A stretch of 64,000 nucleotides of DNA from Bradyrhizobium diazoefficiens USDA 110 (GTDB lineage: Bacteria > Pseudomonadota > Alphaproteobacteria > Rhizobiales > Xanthobacteraceae), in NCBI RefSeq assembly GCF_000011365.1, contig NC_004463.1:2776001-2840000 (forward strand). The letters are read 5' to 3'. Position 1 is the first letter of the stretch. The number at the start of each line of letters is the position of its first letter. Shown here piece by piece: positions 37,132 to 43,771 of this stretch. A program made the translations under genes and the position numbers. The notes beneath the pieces are model-generated. The model made no database searches. It was not told the DNA's origin and was given only the letters and a program-made list of their open reading frames with translations.

Positions 37132-38064
37132 ATGGAATTGACCCCCAACAATTTGGACCAGCTTTCCGGCATTGCCCAATGCCTTGACGATCAGTGGGCC
37201 CCGCCGGATATCGCCCAGGAAGCTGCAGAAAGTGAAAAGCCGCTTTCCGACTACGCCAAGCGGATACAGCCGGCGATGAAGATGGAGTTCTTCAAGGCGC
37301 TGCTCACGCTGCGTTCGGTGGTGGTCAATCGCGCGTACCTTCTCCACAATGAGGCGGTCAAGGAGCTCTATCTCGGCGGAGATTCGGAGGCGGAATCGTT
37401 CGAAAGACTCGTGCAGGAACGCGCAATCATCCCATTCCTCTACGACGAGCGGCAGCTCTCGGACTTCAAGGGCACGGACCTGTCCCGCGATGTCGAGGAC
37501 TACTGGGTCAAGGCCGAGGCGAAGGGTACCAACAAGCTGCGATTGAGTTGGGACGACAAGCGAAACGGGACCCTGATCACCGATCACATTTCCAAGCGCT
37601 TTGGAGGTTTCTTCAAGACGATCGACGATCTCAGGCCTGATCTGCTTCGCAACGACTTCTCGCTTTCGACATTCGATGACGAGAGCATCAGGCAGATGCT
37701 CAAGAATATGCGCGACTTTGCCAATCGGGTGCAGGACGAGACCGGCCGCCCGGTCAAACGCAAGGAAATCTATCACGAGTTCGTCTGCGTCGGCGGCCTG
37801 CACAAGGACCACCTGGTTTTTGATCTCAAGAAGCCGCTGGCCATGCAGATCAAGGCGCTCGCGGACCTCAAGTACAACGTCAATTTGCCGGATGTTCTCA
37901 ACCGCTATGTTGTTACGTCCCAGGGGTCGACCAGCCGTGAGTGTTTGCAGGAGATCAAGGAGCTCACGGAGGGTATCAAGGAGGTGGACGAGAAGGAGTT
38001 GCAGGATCTCATGATGGCTGTCGCCGGGGTCGGTCTGGACATCGCCAGTGCGCCGTTCAATTGA
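37132..38064 (+). CDS. unknown protein, first gene of tRNA-linked cassette
   Basis: 310 residues from ATG 37132, with AAGG about 9 bases upstream; the open frame reaches back through the tRNA, which is not coding. Soluble, no signal peptide or membrane helix. Recognisable features: a helical N-terminal part with FFKALLTLRSVVVNRAYLLH, then ERAIIPFLYDERQLSDFKG, a middle with LRLSWDDKRNG and ISKRFGGFFKTIDD, and a charged helical C-terminus (LQEIKELTEGIKEVDEKELQ). I do not recognise the family. The shape, a cytosolic protein upstream of a coupled small gene, would fit a defence or stress module, but that is inference. Confidence 0.75.
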   Translation: MELTPNNLDQLSGIAQCLDDQWAPPDIAQEAAESEKPLSDYAKRIQPAMKMEFFKALLTLRSVVVNRAYLLHNEAVKELYLGGDSEAESFERLVQERAIIPFLYDERQLSDFKGTDLSRDVEDYWVKAEAKGTNKLRLSWDDKRNGTLITDHISKRFGGFFKTIDDLRPDLLRNDFSLSTFDDESIRQMLKNMRDFANRVQDETGRPVKRKEIYHEFVCVGGLHKDHLVFDLKKPLAMQIKALADLKYNVNLPDVLNRYVVTSQGSTSRECLQEIKELTEGIKEVDEKELQDLMMAVAGVGLDIASAPFN

Positions 38065-38654
38065 CCGACATTGGTTCGGTGAGCCTGGACGACATCGTGG
38101 CAGTCCGGAACGATCCGATATGGGCGTTGCATCATCAGATCGCTGTCGAGAATCTGCCGGACAACAAGCGGCCGATGTCGGAGCAGAAGTTTGTTCAGGA
38201 TCCCCTGGAGTCCATTCGGCGCGTCTCCGGTTCGCTGGGCAACGTCGTCGAGCGTTTAGGCCAGATCCAGCGCGACAGTCGCCTCCGCGAAGCCACTGAG
38301 CGTTGGGAGGTTCGACTGAGTGCGCTGGGCATTTTCGAAATGGTCGCCTCGGAAGCCGGCCACGCGTTTGGCTTGCCACATCTGCCCGAGGATCCGGTCA
38401 GCGAACACTCGCTGTCGCGAGGGATGGTGCCTCTCGTCGCTCACGCGGTCGTCTATCTCGAGGGAGGCGGGTTGAAGTATGAAATCAAGCAGCCGGTCTT
38501 TCAGGGTAAAATCTGGGCGGAAACCGCCGCAAAGATCGCTCGGGAGGTTCGTAGCCGGCTGTCGTTCGAGGGGACCGAGATTGCGCCGACGGGCGATCAA
38601 TTGCGTCCCGACCAGCAGGGCGGCGGACTTGAGGTCAAGGATCGGGACGATTGA
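38061..38654 (+). CDS. unknown protein, second gene of tRNA-linked cassette
   Basis: 197 residues if translation starts at TTG 38061, which overlaps the previous stop as TTGA; GTG 38079 (191 residues) is the alternative. Neither has a clear ribosome site, so re-initiation after the upstream gene is likely. Soluble. LHHQIAVENLPDNKRP precedes a helical segment (DPLESIRRVSGSLGNVVERL), then a middle with GIFEMVASEAGHAFGLPHLP and VPLVAHAVVYLEGGGLKY. The tail is hydrophilic. Family not recognised. Always-together translation with the upstream gene suggests that the two proteins work as a pair. Confidence 0.65.
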   Translation: MTDIGSVSLDDIVAVRNDPIWALHHQIAVENLPDNKRPMSEQKFVQDPLESIRRVSGSLGNVVERLGQIQRDSRLREATERWEVRLSALGIFEMVASEAGHAFGLPHLPEDPVSEHSLSRGMVPLVAHAVVYLEGGGLKYEIKQPVFQGKIWAETAAKIAREVRSRLSFEGTEIAPTGDQLRPDQQGGGLEVKDRDD

Positions 38655-38802
38655 ATTGCGGCGCGACGCGCGGGAAGGCGGGCGGCGGGCAAGGCATTGC
38701 CGCCAAAACGACAAGAAGCGGCTCGACCGTGATCGTGGTTCACTGGCCGGCTGGTGGCAGCGGCAGGCCCGTATCAATCTTTATCGTTGACCAGGGGAAA
38801 TG

Positions 38803-39513
38803 ATGCTCGATCCAGCAGCCGGCATCGAGGCCTATTTCGAGGCGCTCGCCGAATACCCCCGGCTCTTCGAGCCGCGCCGATATCGGCGGCTCGTGCTCGA
38901 CCGTGCCCGCCTGGAGAGCTACGCGCGCGAGCATGGTGTCGCGCTCGGGCTTACCTTCTCCAACGACTACGTGCTCGTGCTTGTCGATCTGGTCGAGGTG
39001 GGCGAAGGCCCGGCCACGATCGTCCATCCTTATTTTCGGATCGTCTCGCGCGGTCAACTGCTGGGTGGGCACAATGTCGTGGTGGTGGCCACGGTTGCCG
39101 ACCCGAAGCTTGGGAATGTCGGCGACATCGTGATGGTCGAGCAGGAGCGTCATGCGCTCGGACGGCTCATGCTGGAGCTGCCGCGCGGATTTGCCGAGCC
39201 GGGGATCGGGTTGGAGGCCAATGCCTTGAAGGAGTTGGAGGAGGAGACCGGCTATCTCGGTGCCGAGCCTCGGCTGATCGGAACCGTCTTGACGGATACC
39301 GGCCTGATGGACAACGAGGTCCACATCGTGCACGCCTCGGTCGTCGGCCGCCGGGAGCGATCTCCCGAGATCCGCGAGGTCATTACCCGAACTCTGTTGA
39401 TGCCGGCCGATATGATCTGGTCGAAAATCCTGTCGCGTGAGATCAAGGACAGCTACACGCTCGAGGCAATCGGGATCTGGAGCAGGCTGTCGACGCACAG
39501 CACTTCTCGATGA
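38803..39513 (+). CDS. Nudix hydrolase with N-terminal extension
   Basis: 236 residues from ATG 38803 (ATG 38800 is too close to the AGGGGA ribosome site). Residues 1-85 precede the Nudix fold and include AEYPRLFEPRRYRRLVLDRA, typical of a partner or dimer region. The Nudix box area reads GFAEPGIGLEANALKELEEETG: the KELEEE core is intact, but the spacing from the first Gly leaves Ile where the box Glu is expected. ADP-ribose-pyrophosphatase type (ELPRGF before the box). It follows the unknown pair by 148 bases on the same strand. Confidence 0.82.
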   Translation: MLDPAAGIEAYFEALAEYPRLFEPRRYRRLVLDRARLESYAREHGVALGLTFSNDYVLVLVDLVEVGEGPATIVHPYFRIVSRGQLLGGHNVVVVATVADPKLGNVGDIVMVEQERHALGRLMLELPRGFAEPGIGLEANALKELEEETGYLGAEPRLIGTVLTDTGLMDNEVHIVHASVVGRRERSPEIREVITRTLLMPADMIWSKILSREIKDSYTLEAIGIWSRLSTHSTSR

Positions 39514-39519
39514 TGCTCG

Positions 39520-39846
39520 CTACCGCCGCGCCACCAGCACGCCCACCAGGAACGCCACCATCAGCGACGGCAGCGGCGCCTCGCGCACCATGCTGCGGAC
39601 GATGTCCGGCCAGTGCTGCTCCGGGACCAGCCTTGGAGACCTGACTTCGGCGATCGGCGTCATGCCCCAATCCGACGCGAGGTCGGCGATCTCGCTCGCG
39701 GCCAGACGCGAGCCGTCGCGGACGCGGAAGATGGCGGCCTCCGATCGCTCGCGCGGCGCGAGCGCCATCAGCGTCGCGATCGCCGTGCGCAACGTCATCT
39801 CGCCAAAACCTTGCAGCCTCACCGATTCCTCGGGCTCCGACGTCAT
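39520..39846 (-). CDS. small protein with C-terminal membrane segment
   Basis: 108 residues. Hydrophilic N-terminal 80 residues followed by a single hydrophobic helix (LPSLMVAFLVGVLVARR) with a basic end, suggesting an inner-membrane tail-anchored topology. Family not recognised. Its start lies 10 bases after the 37-residue membrane peptide gene, so the two probably form one transcript. Confidence 0.65.
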   Translation of the reverse strand: MTSEPEESVRLQGFGEMTLRTAIATLMALAPRERSEAAIFRVRDGSRLAASEIADLASDWGMTPIAEVRSPRLVPEQHWPDIVRSMVREAPLPSLMVAFLVGVLVARR

Positions 39847-39856
39847 GCGAGATCCC

Positions 39857-39970
39857 TCACAGCGCGAAGTGGTGCGCGATGGTGAATGCTGCCGTCGCGC
39901 ACAGGACCAGCGTGGAAACCGCGCCGGCCACGCCGCGCGCGAGATGGGCTCGCGTCAGGTGCCTGGTCAT
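39857..39970 (-). CDS. 37-residue membrane peptide
   Basis: Open frame below usual size limits: MTRHLTRAHLARGVAGAVST, then a hydrophobic helix (LVLCATAAFTIAHH) and stop. GGAG lies 8 bases before the ATG. A positively charged N-terminus plus one membrane helix fits a small inner-membrane protein. It is immediately followed by the 39520-39846 gene. Function unknown. Confidence 0.55.
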   Translation of the reverse strand: MTRHLTRAHLARGVAGAVSTLVLCATAAFTIAHHFAL

Positions 39971-40050
39971 GATTTTGCTCCATGCTCTGCATGGCAATGG
40001 CGGCGGCGGATGTTGGTTCCCAACGCCCCACCGAATCGCCGCTGTCCCGC

Positions 40051-40275
40051 CTACTTCCGCAGCAATTCGCTCAATGCCGCGGTCGCCTCGGCGCAGCGGA
40101 TGTCGTCGATCTCGCGCGACAGGCTGAGTGCGCTTGATCTCAGCTCTTCGACCTTCCAGCTCTCAGGATGCTGGCTTTCGAGCTGACTGAGGCGCTTGTT
40201 CAGATCGTCCAGTCTGGATTGGAGCTGCCCGATGCTGGCGGCCCCGTTCACTTTCCAAACGCGTTGTGCACGCAT
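40051..40275 (-). CDS. small coiled-coil protein
   Basis: 74 residues with GGGGA 5 bases before the ATG. A heptad-like helix runs over residues 12-50 (IGQLQSRLDDLNKRLSQLES), which should form a short coiled coil. Function unknown; a similar small helical gene follows at 40486-40746. Confidence 0.6.
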   Translation of the reverse strand: MRAQRVWKVNGAASIGQLQSRLDDLNKRLSQLESQHPESWKVEELRSSALSLSREIDDIRCAEATAALSELLRK

Positions 40276-40485
40276 CGTAGTTCCCCTGTAGTCTCACGGC
40301 GTTGTGAGCGGGGTTCGTGGCTGGAATGGGAGTTTCTTTTGTCCGGCTTCAGACCGTGGGGAACCGTTGCAAAAGGGCAACGCGCGTTCCTGCGCGTCGA
40401 CCGGCGCGGACAGTGCTACCGCCCATAGCCCGCGCCCTCCTGCATATGCCGTGGCGTTGCCTGGTCGGGCCCGGCACTGTTCGCG

Positions 40486-40746
40486 TCAGGCGGCGTGCGG
40501 CCAGTCGGTTGATCGCTTTTCAATGCGGCTTTCCAGGATCGCGATGCTCACCTGGAGGTTGTCGCGCCGGGCTCTCAGGTTCTGCGCGAGTATCGGGTAG
40601 GCGAGATTCTTTGGATCGGAGATTCCGGCCTTCCGCTCTTCCTCCAGAATGTCGGCGTCGAGCAATTGCGCGCGCCAACGCAGATCGGAGATCAGGGCGT
40701 GGAGCTGTGTCGGGATAGTCGCTTCGAAACGGGACGTCGGCTGCAT
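40486..40746 (-). CDS. small helical protein
   Basis: 86 residues, GAGG about 8 bases before the ATG. Mostly helical with charged residues (ISDLRWRAQLLDADILEEER, LRARRDNLQVSIAILESRIE). Same strand as the gene at 40051 and of similar kind. Function unknown. Confidence 0.55.
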   Translation of the reverse strand: MQPTSRFEATIPTQLHALISDLRWRAQLLDADILEEERKAGISDPKNLAYPILAQNLRARRDNLQVSIAILESRIEKRSTDWPHAA

Positions 40747-40949
40747 ATGATCGCCTCACTATGAAACAGGCCCACTGCGGGTCTGAGGGATTGGCGGAAG
40801 AGCAGCAAGGAGAGTGCCAGCGCGCCGGCCGAGGGCGAAGGCCTGCCTTGTCGTTGGGCATCGTGCCGGACAGCGAGGCTGTGCGCGTGACGCGTCGCGC
40901 GTTAGGGTCTGCCTCGACGTGATTCCGAAAGAGAACGAAGGAACGACGC

Positions 40950-41909
40950 GTGGCGAGATTTGTGACTATCGCGGCCGGCCAGCTTGGCCCGATTGCCCGA
41001 GCTGAGACGAGGACGGAGGTCGTGGCGCGGCTGATGGCGTTGATGCGCCAGGCGCGGGCCAACGGCTGCGACCTGATCGTCTATCCCGAGCTCGCCCTGA
41101 CCACGTTCTTTCCGCGCTGGTATTTCGAGGACCAGGCGGAGATCGACGCCTTCTTCGAGCGCGAGATGCCGGGGGCGCAGACGCAAGCGCTATTCGACCT
41201 CGCGCGCGAGATCGGTATCGGGTTTTACCTCGGCTATGCCGAGCTGACGGTCGAGGCCGGCGTCGCCAGGCGCTACAACACCTCCATTCTGGTGGACAAG
41301 AGCGGCGCGATCGTCGCGAAATACCGCAAGGTTCATTTGCCCGGCCATGCCGAGCATGAGCCATGGCGCGAATTTCAGCATCTGGAAAAGCGCTACTTCG
41401 AGCCCGGCAGCGGCTTTGGCGTGACCAATGCCTTCGGCGGCGTGATGGGAATGGCGATCTGCAACGACCGCCGCTGGAGCGAGACCTACCGGGTGATGGG
41501 CCTGCAGGGCGTCGAGATGGTGATGATCGGCTACAACACGCCGGTGCACAATCCGCCTGCGCCCGAGCACGACGATCTCTCGCTGTTCCACAATCACCTG
41601 GTGATGCAGGCCGGCGCCTACCAGAACGGCACCTTCGTGGTCGGCGTCGCCAAGGCCGGCATCGAGGAGGGCGTCGACCACATCGGCGGCAGCTGCATCA
41701 TCGCACCTTCGGGTGAGATCGTCGCGGCGTGCACGACCAAGGGCGACGAGATCGCGCTGGCGCGCTGCGACCTCGATCTCTGCAACTCCTACAAGCGCAC
41801 CACCTTCAATTTCGACGTCCACCGCCAGCCCCGCGCCTACGGGATGATCGTCGAACGCAAGGGCGTGACGACGATGGCGGATGGGACACAAGTGCCGACG
41901 AAGGGGTGA
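40950..41909 (+). CDS. N-carbamoyl-D-amino acid hydrolase
   Basis: 319 residues from GTG 40950 with AAGGA 7 bases upstream. Nitrilase-superfamily enzyme with the triad Glu47 (VYPELAL), Lys127 (YRKVHLPGH) and Cys171 (GMAICNDRRW). The HLPGHAEHEPWR stretch and ICNDRRWSETYRVMGLQGVE resemble Agrobacterium D-carbamoylases closely in memory. It releases D-amino acids from N-carbamoyl derivatives, giving CO2 and ammonia. No hydantoinase gene is adjacent. Confidence 0.92.
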   Translation: MARFVTIAAGQLGPIARAETRTEVVARLMALMRQARANGCDLIVYPELALTTFFPRWYFEDQAEIDAFFEREMPGAQTQALFDLAREIGIGFYLGYAELTVEAGVARRYNTSILVDKSGAIVAKYRKVHLPGHAEHEPWREFQHLEKRYFEPGSGFGVTNAFGGVMGMAICNDRRWSETYRVMGLQGVEMVMIGYNTPVHNPPAPEHDDLSLFHNHLVMQAGAYQNGTFVVGVAKAGIEEGVDHIGGSCIIAPSGEIVAACTTKGDEIALARCDLDLCNSYKRTTFNFDVHRQPRAYGMIVERKGVTTMADGTQVPTKG

Positions 41910-41947
41910 TGCTCCCGCCCGTTGTCTTGCGTTTCCGTCTCTCCCGC

Positions 41948-42074
41948 GTCGTCCTTGCGAAAGCCAGGACCCATTACCACAGGGAGAAGTTTGGCGAAGA
42001 CTGGTTGGGCGGGACTAATACTGCCTTAAATCGATAAACCTCGCGGTATGGGTCCTGGCTTTCGCCAGGACGAC
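41948..42074. repeat. palindromic intergenic repeat, family B, copy 3
   Basis: Arms GTCGTCCTTGCGAAAGCCAG plus GACCCAT and the complement ATGGGTCCTGGCTTTCGCCA. Central GCGAAGACTGGT as in copy 2; one arm carries a mismatch (CTTGCG against CGCCAG). Confidence 0.87.
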
Positions 42075-42149
42075 GGTTGAGTTGAGCGCTTCCCAGATCC
42101 GCGGAGCGTCACGGTTGCCCGACGGGCAAAACACCTGCGAAGCTGTCAA

Positions 42150-42830
42150 CCCGCCTTCGCTAAAATATTCCACTTTACCGAAATTCGGAAATGGCGTACG
42201 TCTCGCCCATCCCGGCTCATCCTTGAGGGGCGATCTTGTGTCGTCACGTTTCGCGAGCCGGGCTTGCGGTGGACGCGGCAGCGTCGGGTGCGAGGCCAAG
42301 GGCAGGGCGGATTGCTCTCCGTGAGCCCAGAACTTCGTGCTGGATGAGCGGCGCTGTCAGGTTCGTCTCGTCTGTAAGTCTCCGGCTCCGTCGACAGGGC
42401 TGGGAAAACTGCGGCGAAATGGCGGGCCGTGCGTACGGCAAAACCGTGTGGTCCTGGCCGTCGTTGCTACGGTCAAGCCTTGGCGGATGCGGCAGTCGCG
42501 TCAACCGGCGCGGCGCCGGTGAATTTCGCTGGGGTGAGGGAGGCCAGAACGAACTCGGCTCCCGGGAGAGCACGGCATAAGCCGTCCAACCACTGCGCAG
42601 GGAAGGCCGAGTGATTGGCTACACCTGTATGCTGCTGTGCGGTTCTTTTGCGCTACATCTTCGCGCAGCGGACCGCGGGTGCCAGCCGGCACCCTGCCTT
42701 CCCTGCGCCCTCTTGGCTCAAGAGTGTGGAGCGACGAGGCAAAGCTCGGGCGAAATGCGCCGCGAGGATGCGAAGGCGCGTCTGCGAGTTGAGATGCGAG
42801 TTAGAGGATGACGACGATGCCCCTTGCTCC
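42150..42830. repeat. long structured intergenic element, possibly a dispersed repeat or ncRNA
   Basis: About 680 bases with RNA-like pairing. A perfect 13-bp pair (GCGCAGGGAAGGC at 42595-42607, GCCTTCCCTGCGC at 42696-42708) encloses GGGTGCC-AGCC-GGCACCC (42677-42694). Another hairpin ACCGGCG-CGG-CGCCGGT is at 42504-42520, and CCGAA-A-TTCGG at 42178-42188. I recall similar sequence between genes of other Bradyrhizobium genomes, unverified. Nature unknown. Confidence 0.6.
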
Positions 42831-42908
42831 GTCATTGCGAGCGCAGCGAAGCAATCCAGAATCCCTCCGCGGAAAGACTCTGGATTGCTTCGCTGCGCTC
42901 GCAATGAC
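42831..42908. repeat. palindromic intergenic repeat, family C, copy 2
   Basis: Perfect 30-bp arms: GTCATTGCGAGCGCAGCGAA plus GCAATCCAGA (42831-42860) and its complement (42879-42908), with an 18-base loop. Same arms as at 1106-1185. Confidence 0.88.
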
Positions 42909-43069
42909 GATGTGGAGGCGGACGTGCGCCATTTCATCACTGTCACCCCCGCGCAACAGCGAAGCCGTTGTCGCCGGAGATGCGCGCTCAGTGGCGCAAC
43001 CGCGCCGTTGAGCAAGCGACTGGTAACGGCACGCGGCAGGTCCCCCCAATCACAACCAGGTGTCTTGAT

Positions 43070-43089
43070 TAGGGAACAACCATTCCCTA
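43070..43089. promoter_or_regulatory. TetR-type operator before the tetR-like gene
   Basis: TAGGGAA-CAACCA-TTCCCTA, a perfect 7-bp inverted repeat ending 10 bases before the regulator start. A near-identical site lies before the adjacent MFS gene at 43734-43753, so autoregulation plus transporter control is likely. Confidence 0.78.
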
Positions 43090-43099
43090 TTATCCCGCA

Positions 43100-43720
43100 A
43101 TGCAAAAATCCGCCCGCCGATCGCAAGCCATTGCTCAACCACCCGGTCGTCCCCGGGAGTTTGACATGGACACCGCCCTGGACGGGGCGGTGCGGGTGTT
43201 TTGCGAGCGCGGCTATCATGCCACCTCGATCGGTGACCTCACTGCCGCGATGCGGCTTGCCACCGGCAGCGTCTACAAGGCGTTTCGCGACAAGCACGCC
43301 GTGTTCCTTGCCGCCTTCGAGCGCTACGCCACGGTGCGCCGGGAGCAGACCCGCAGCGCGGCCGCGCGCGGTGTGAACGGCCGCGAGCGGCTGCGCCATG
43401 TGCTGCTGTCCTATGTCGAGCACTCCCAGGGCAGCGAGGGGCGCCGCGGCTGCATCGTGGTCGGCAGCGCGGTCGAGCTCTCCGCGGTCGATCCTGCGGT
43501 CCGCGCCCGCGTCAATGCGCAGCTCGCGACCAACGAGAACTTCATCGCCGGCCTCATTCGCGAGGGGCAGGCCGACGGCTCGATTCCCCGCCATGTAGCG
43601 GCCGACGACACCGCGCGGCTGATGATCTGCATCACGCAAGGAATGCGCGTCGTCGGCAAGGCGCGCCTGCCGCTCGACGGGACGCGCCTCGTCGGCGTCG
43701 CGATGAAGCTGCTCGCCTGA
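43100..43720 (+). CDS. TetR/AcrR-family transcriptional regulator
   Basis: 206 residues. N-terminal helix-turn-helix (LDGAVRVFCERGYHATSIGD, AMRLATGSVYKAFRDKHAVF) and a C-terminal ligand-binding domain with a Cys in RRGCIVVGSAVEL. Such proteins repress a neighbouring transporter until an inducer binds. The palindrome TAGGGAA-N6-TTCCCTA is found before it and again before the MFS gene 51 bases downstream. The inducer is unknown. Confidence 0.92.
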   Translation: MQKSARRSQAIAQPPGRPREFDMDTALDGAVRVFCERGYHATSIGDLTAAMRLATGSVYKAFRDKHAVFLAAFERYATVRREQTRSAAARGVNGRERLRHVLLSYVEHSQGSEGRRGCIVVGSAVELSAVDPAVRARVNAQLATNENFIAGLIREGQADGSIPRHVAADDTARLMICITQGMRVVGKARLPLDGTRLVGVAMKLLA

Positions 43721-43733
43721 ATTCTTGTCATAT

Positions 43734-43753
43734 TAGGGAATGATCGTTCCCAA
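43734..43753. promoter_or_regulatory. TetR-type operator before the MFS gene
   Basis: TAGGGAA-TGATCG-TTCCCAA, one mismatch from perfect and the same 6-base spacing as the site at 43070-43089. Lies in the 51-base gap between regulator and transporter. Confidence 0.75.
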
Positions 43754-43771
43754 TCTCTGGAGACCGTGTAA

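Larger units (their letters stand above)
41910..43099. other. 1.19-kb gene-free stretch
   Basis: Between the D-carbamoylase and tetR-like genes. From left to right: family B repeat copy 3 (41948-42074), a long structured element (42150-42830), family C repeat copy 2 (42831-42908) and the TetR operator (43070-43089). Several open frames exist, but their Arg/Ser-rich translations look like non-coding GC-rich sequence. I see no gene in it. Confidence 0.75.

Noticed and set aside
36804..39520. Attachment-site duplication of the tRNA-Pro 3' end, or an integrase gene
   Set aside because: I looked for a second copy of the tRNA 3' end downstream and for an integrase and found neither, so no att site or mobile element is claimed.
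1106..42908. CRISPR array
   Set aside because: The repeats are dispersed long palindromes and not short repeats at regular spacing; no cas genes are present.
42244..43376. Several open frames in the 42.2-43.1 kb gap, including a 328-codon minus-strand frame
   Set aside because: They cross repeats and hairpins and encode Arg/Ser/Pro-rich sequence without domains.
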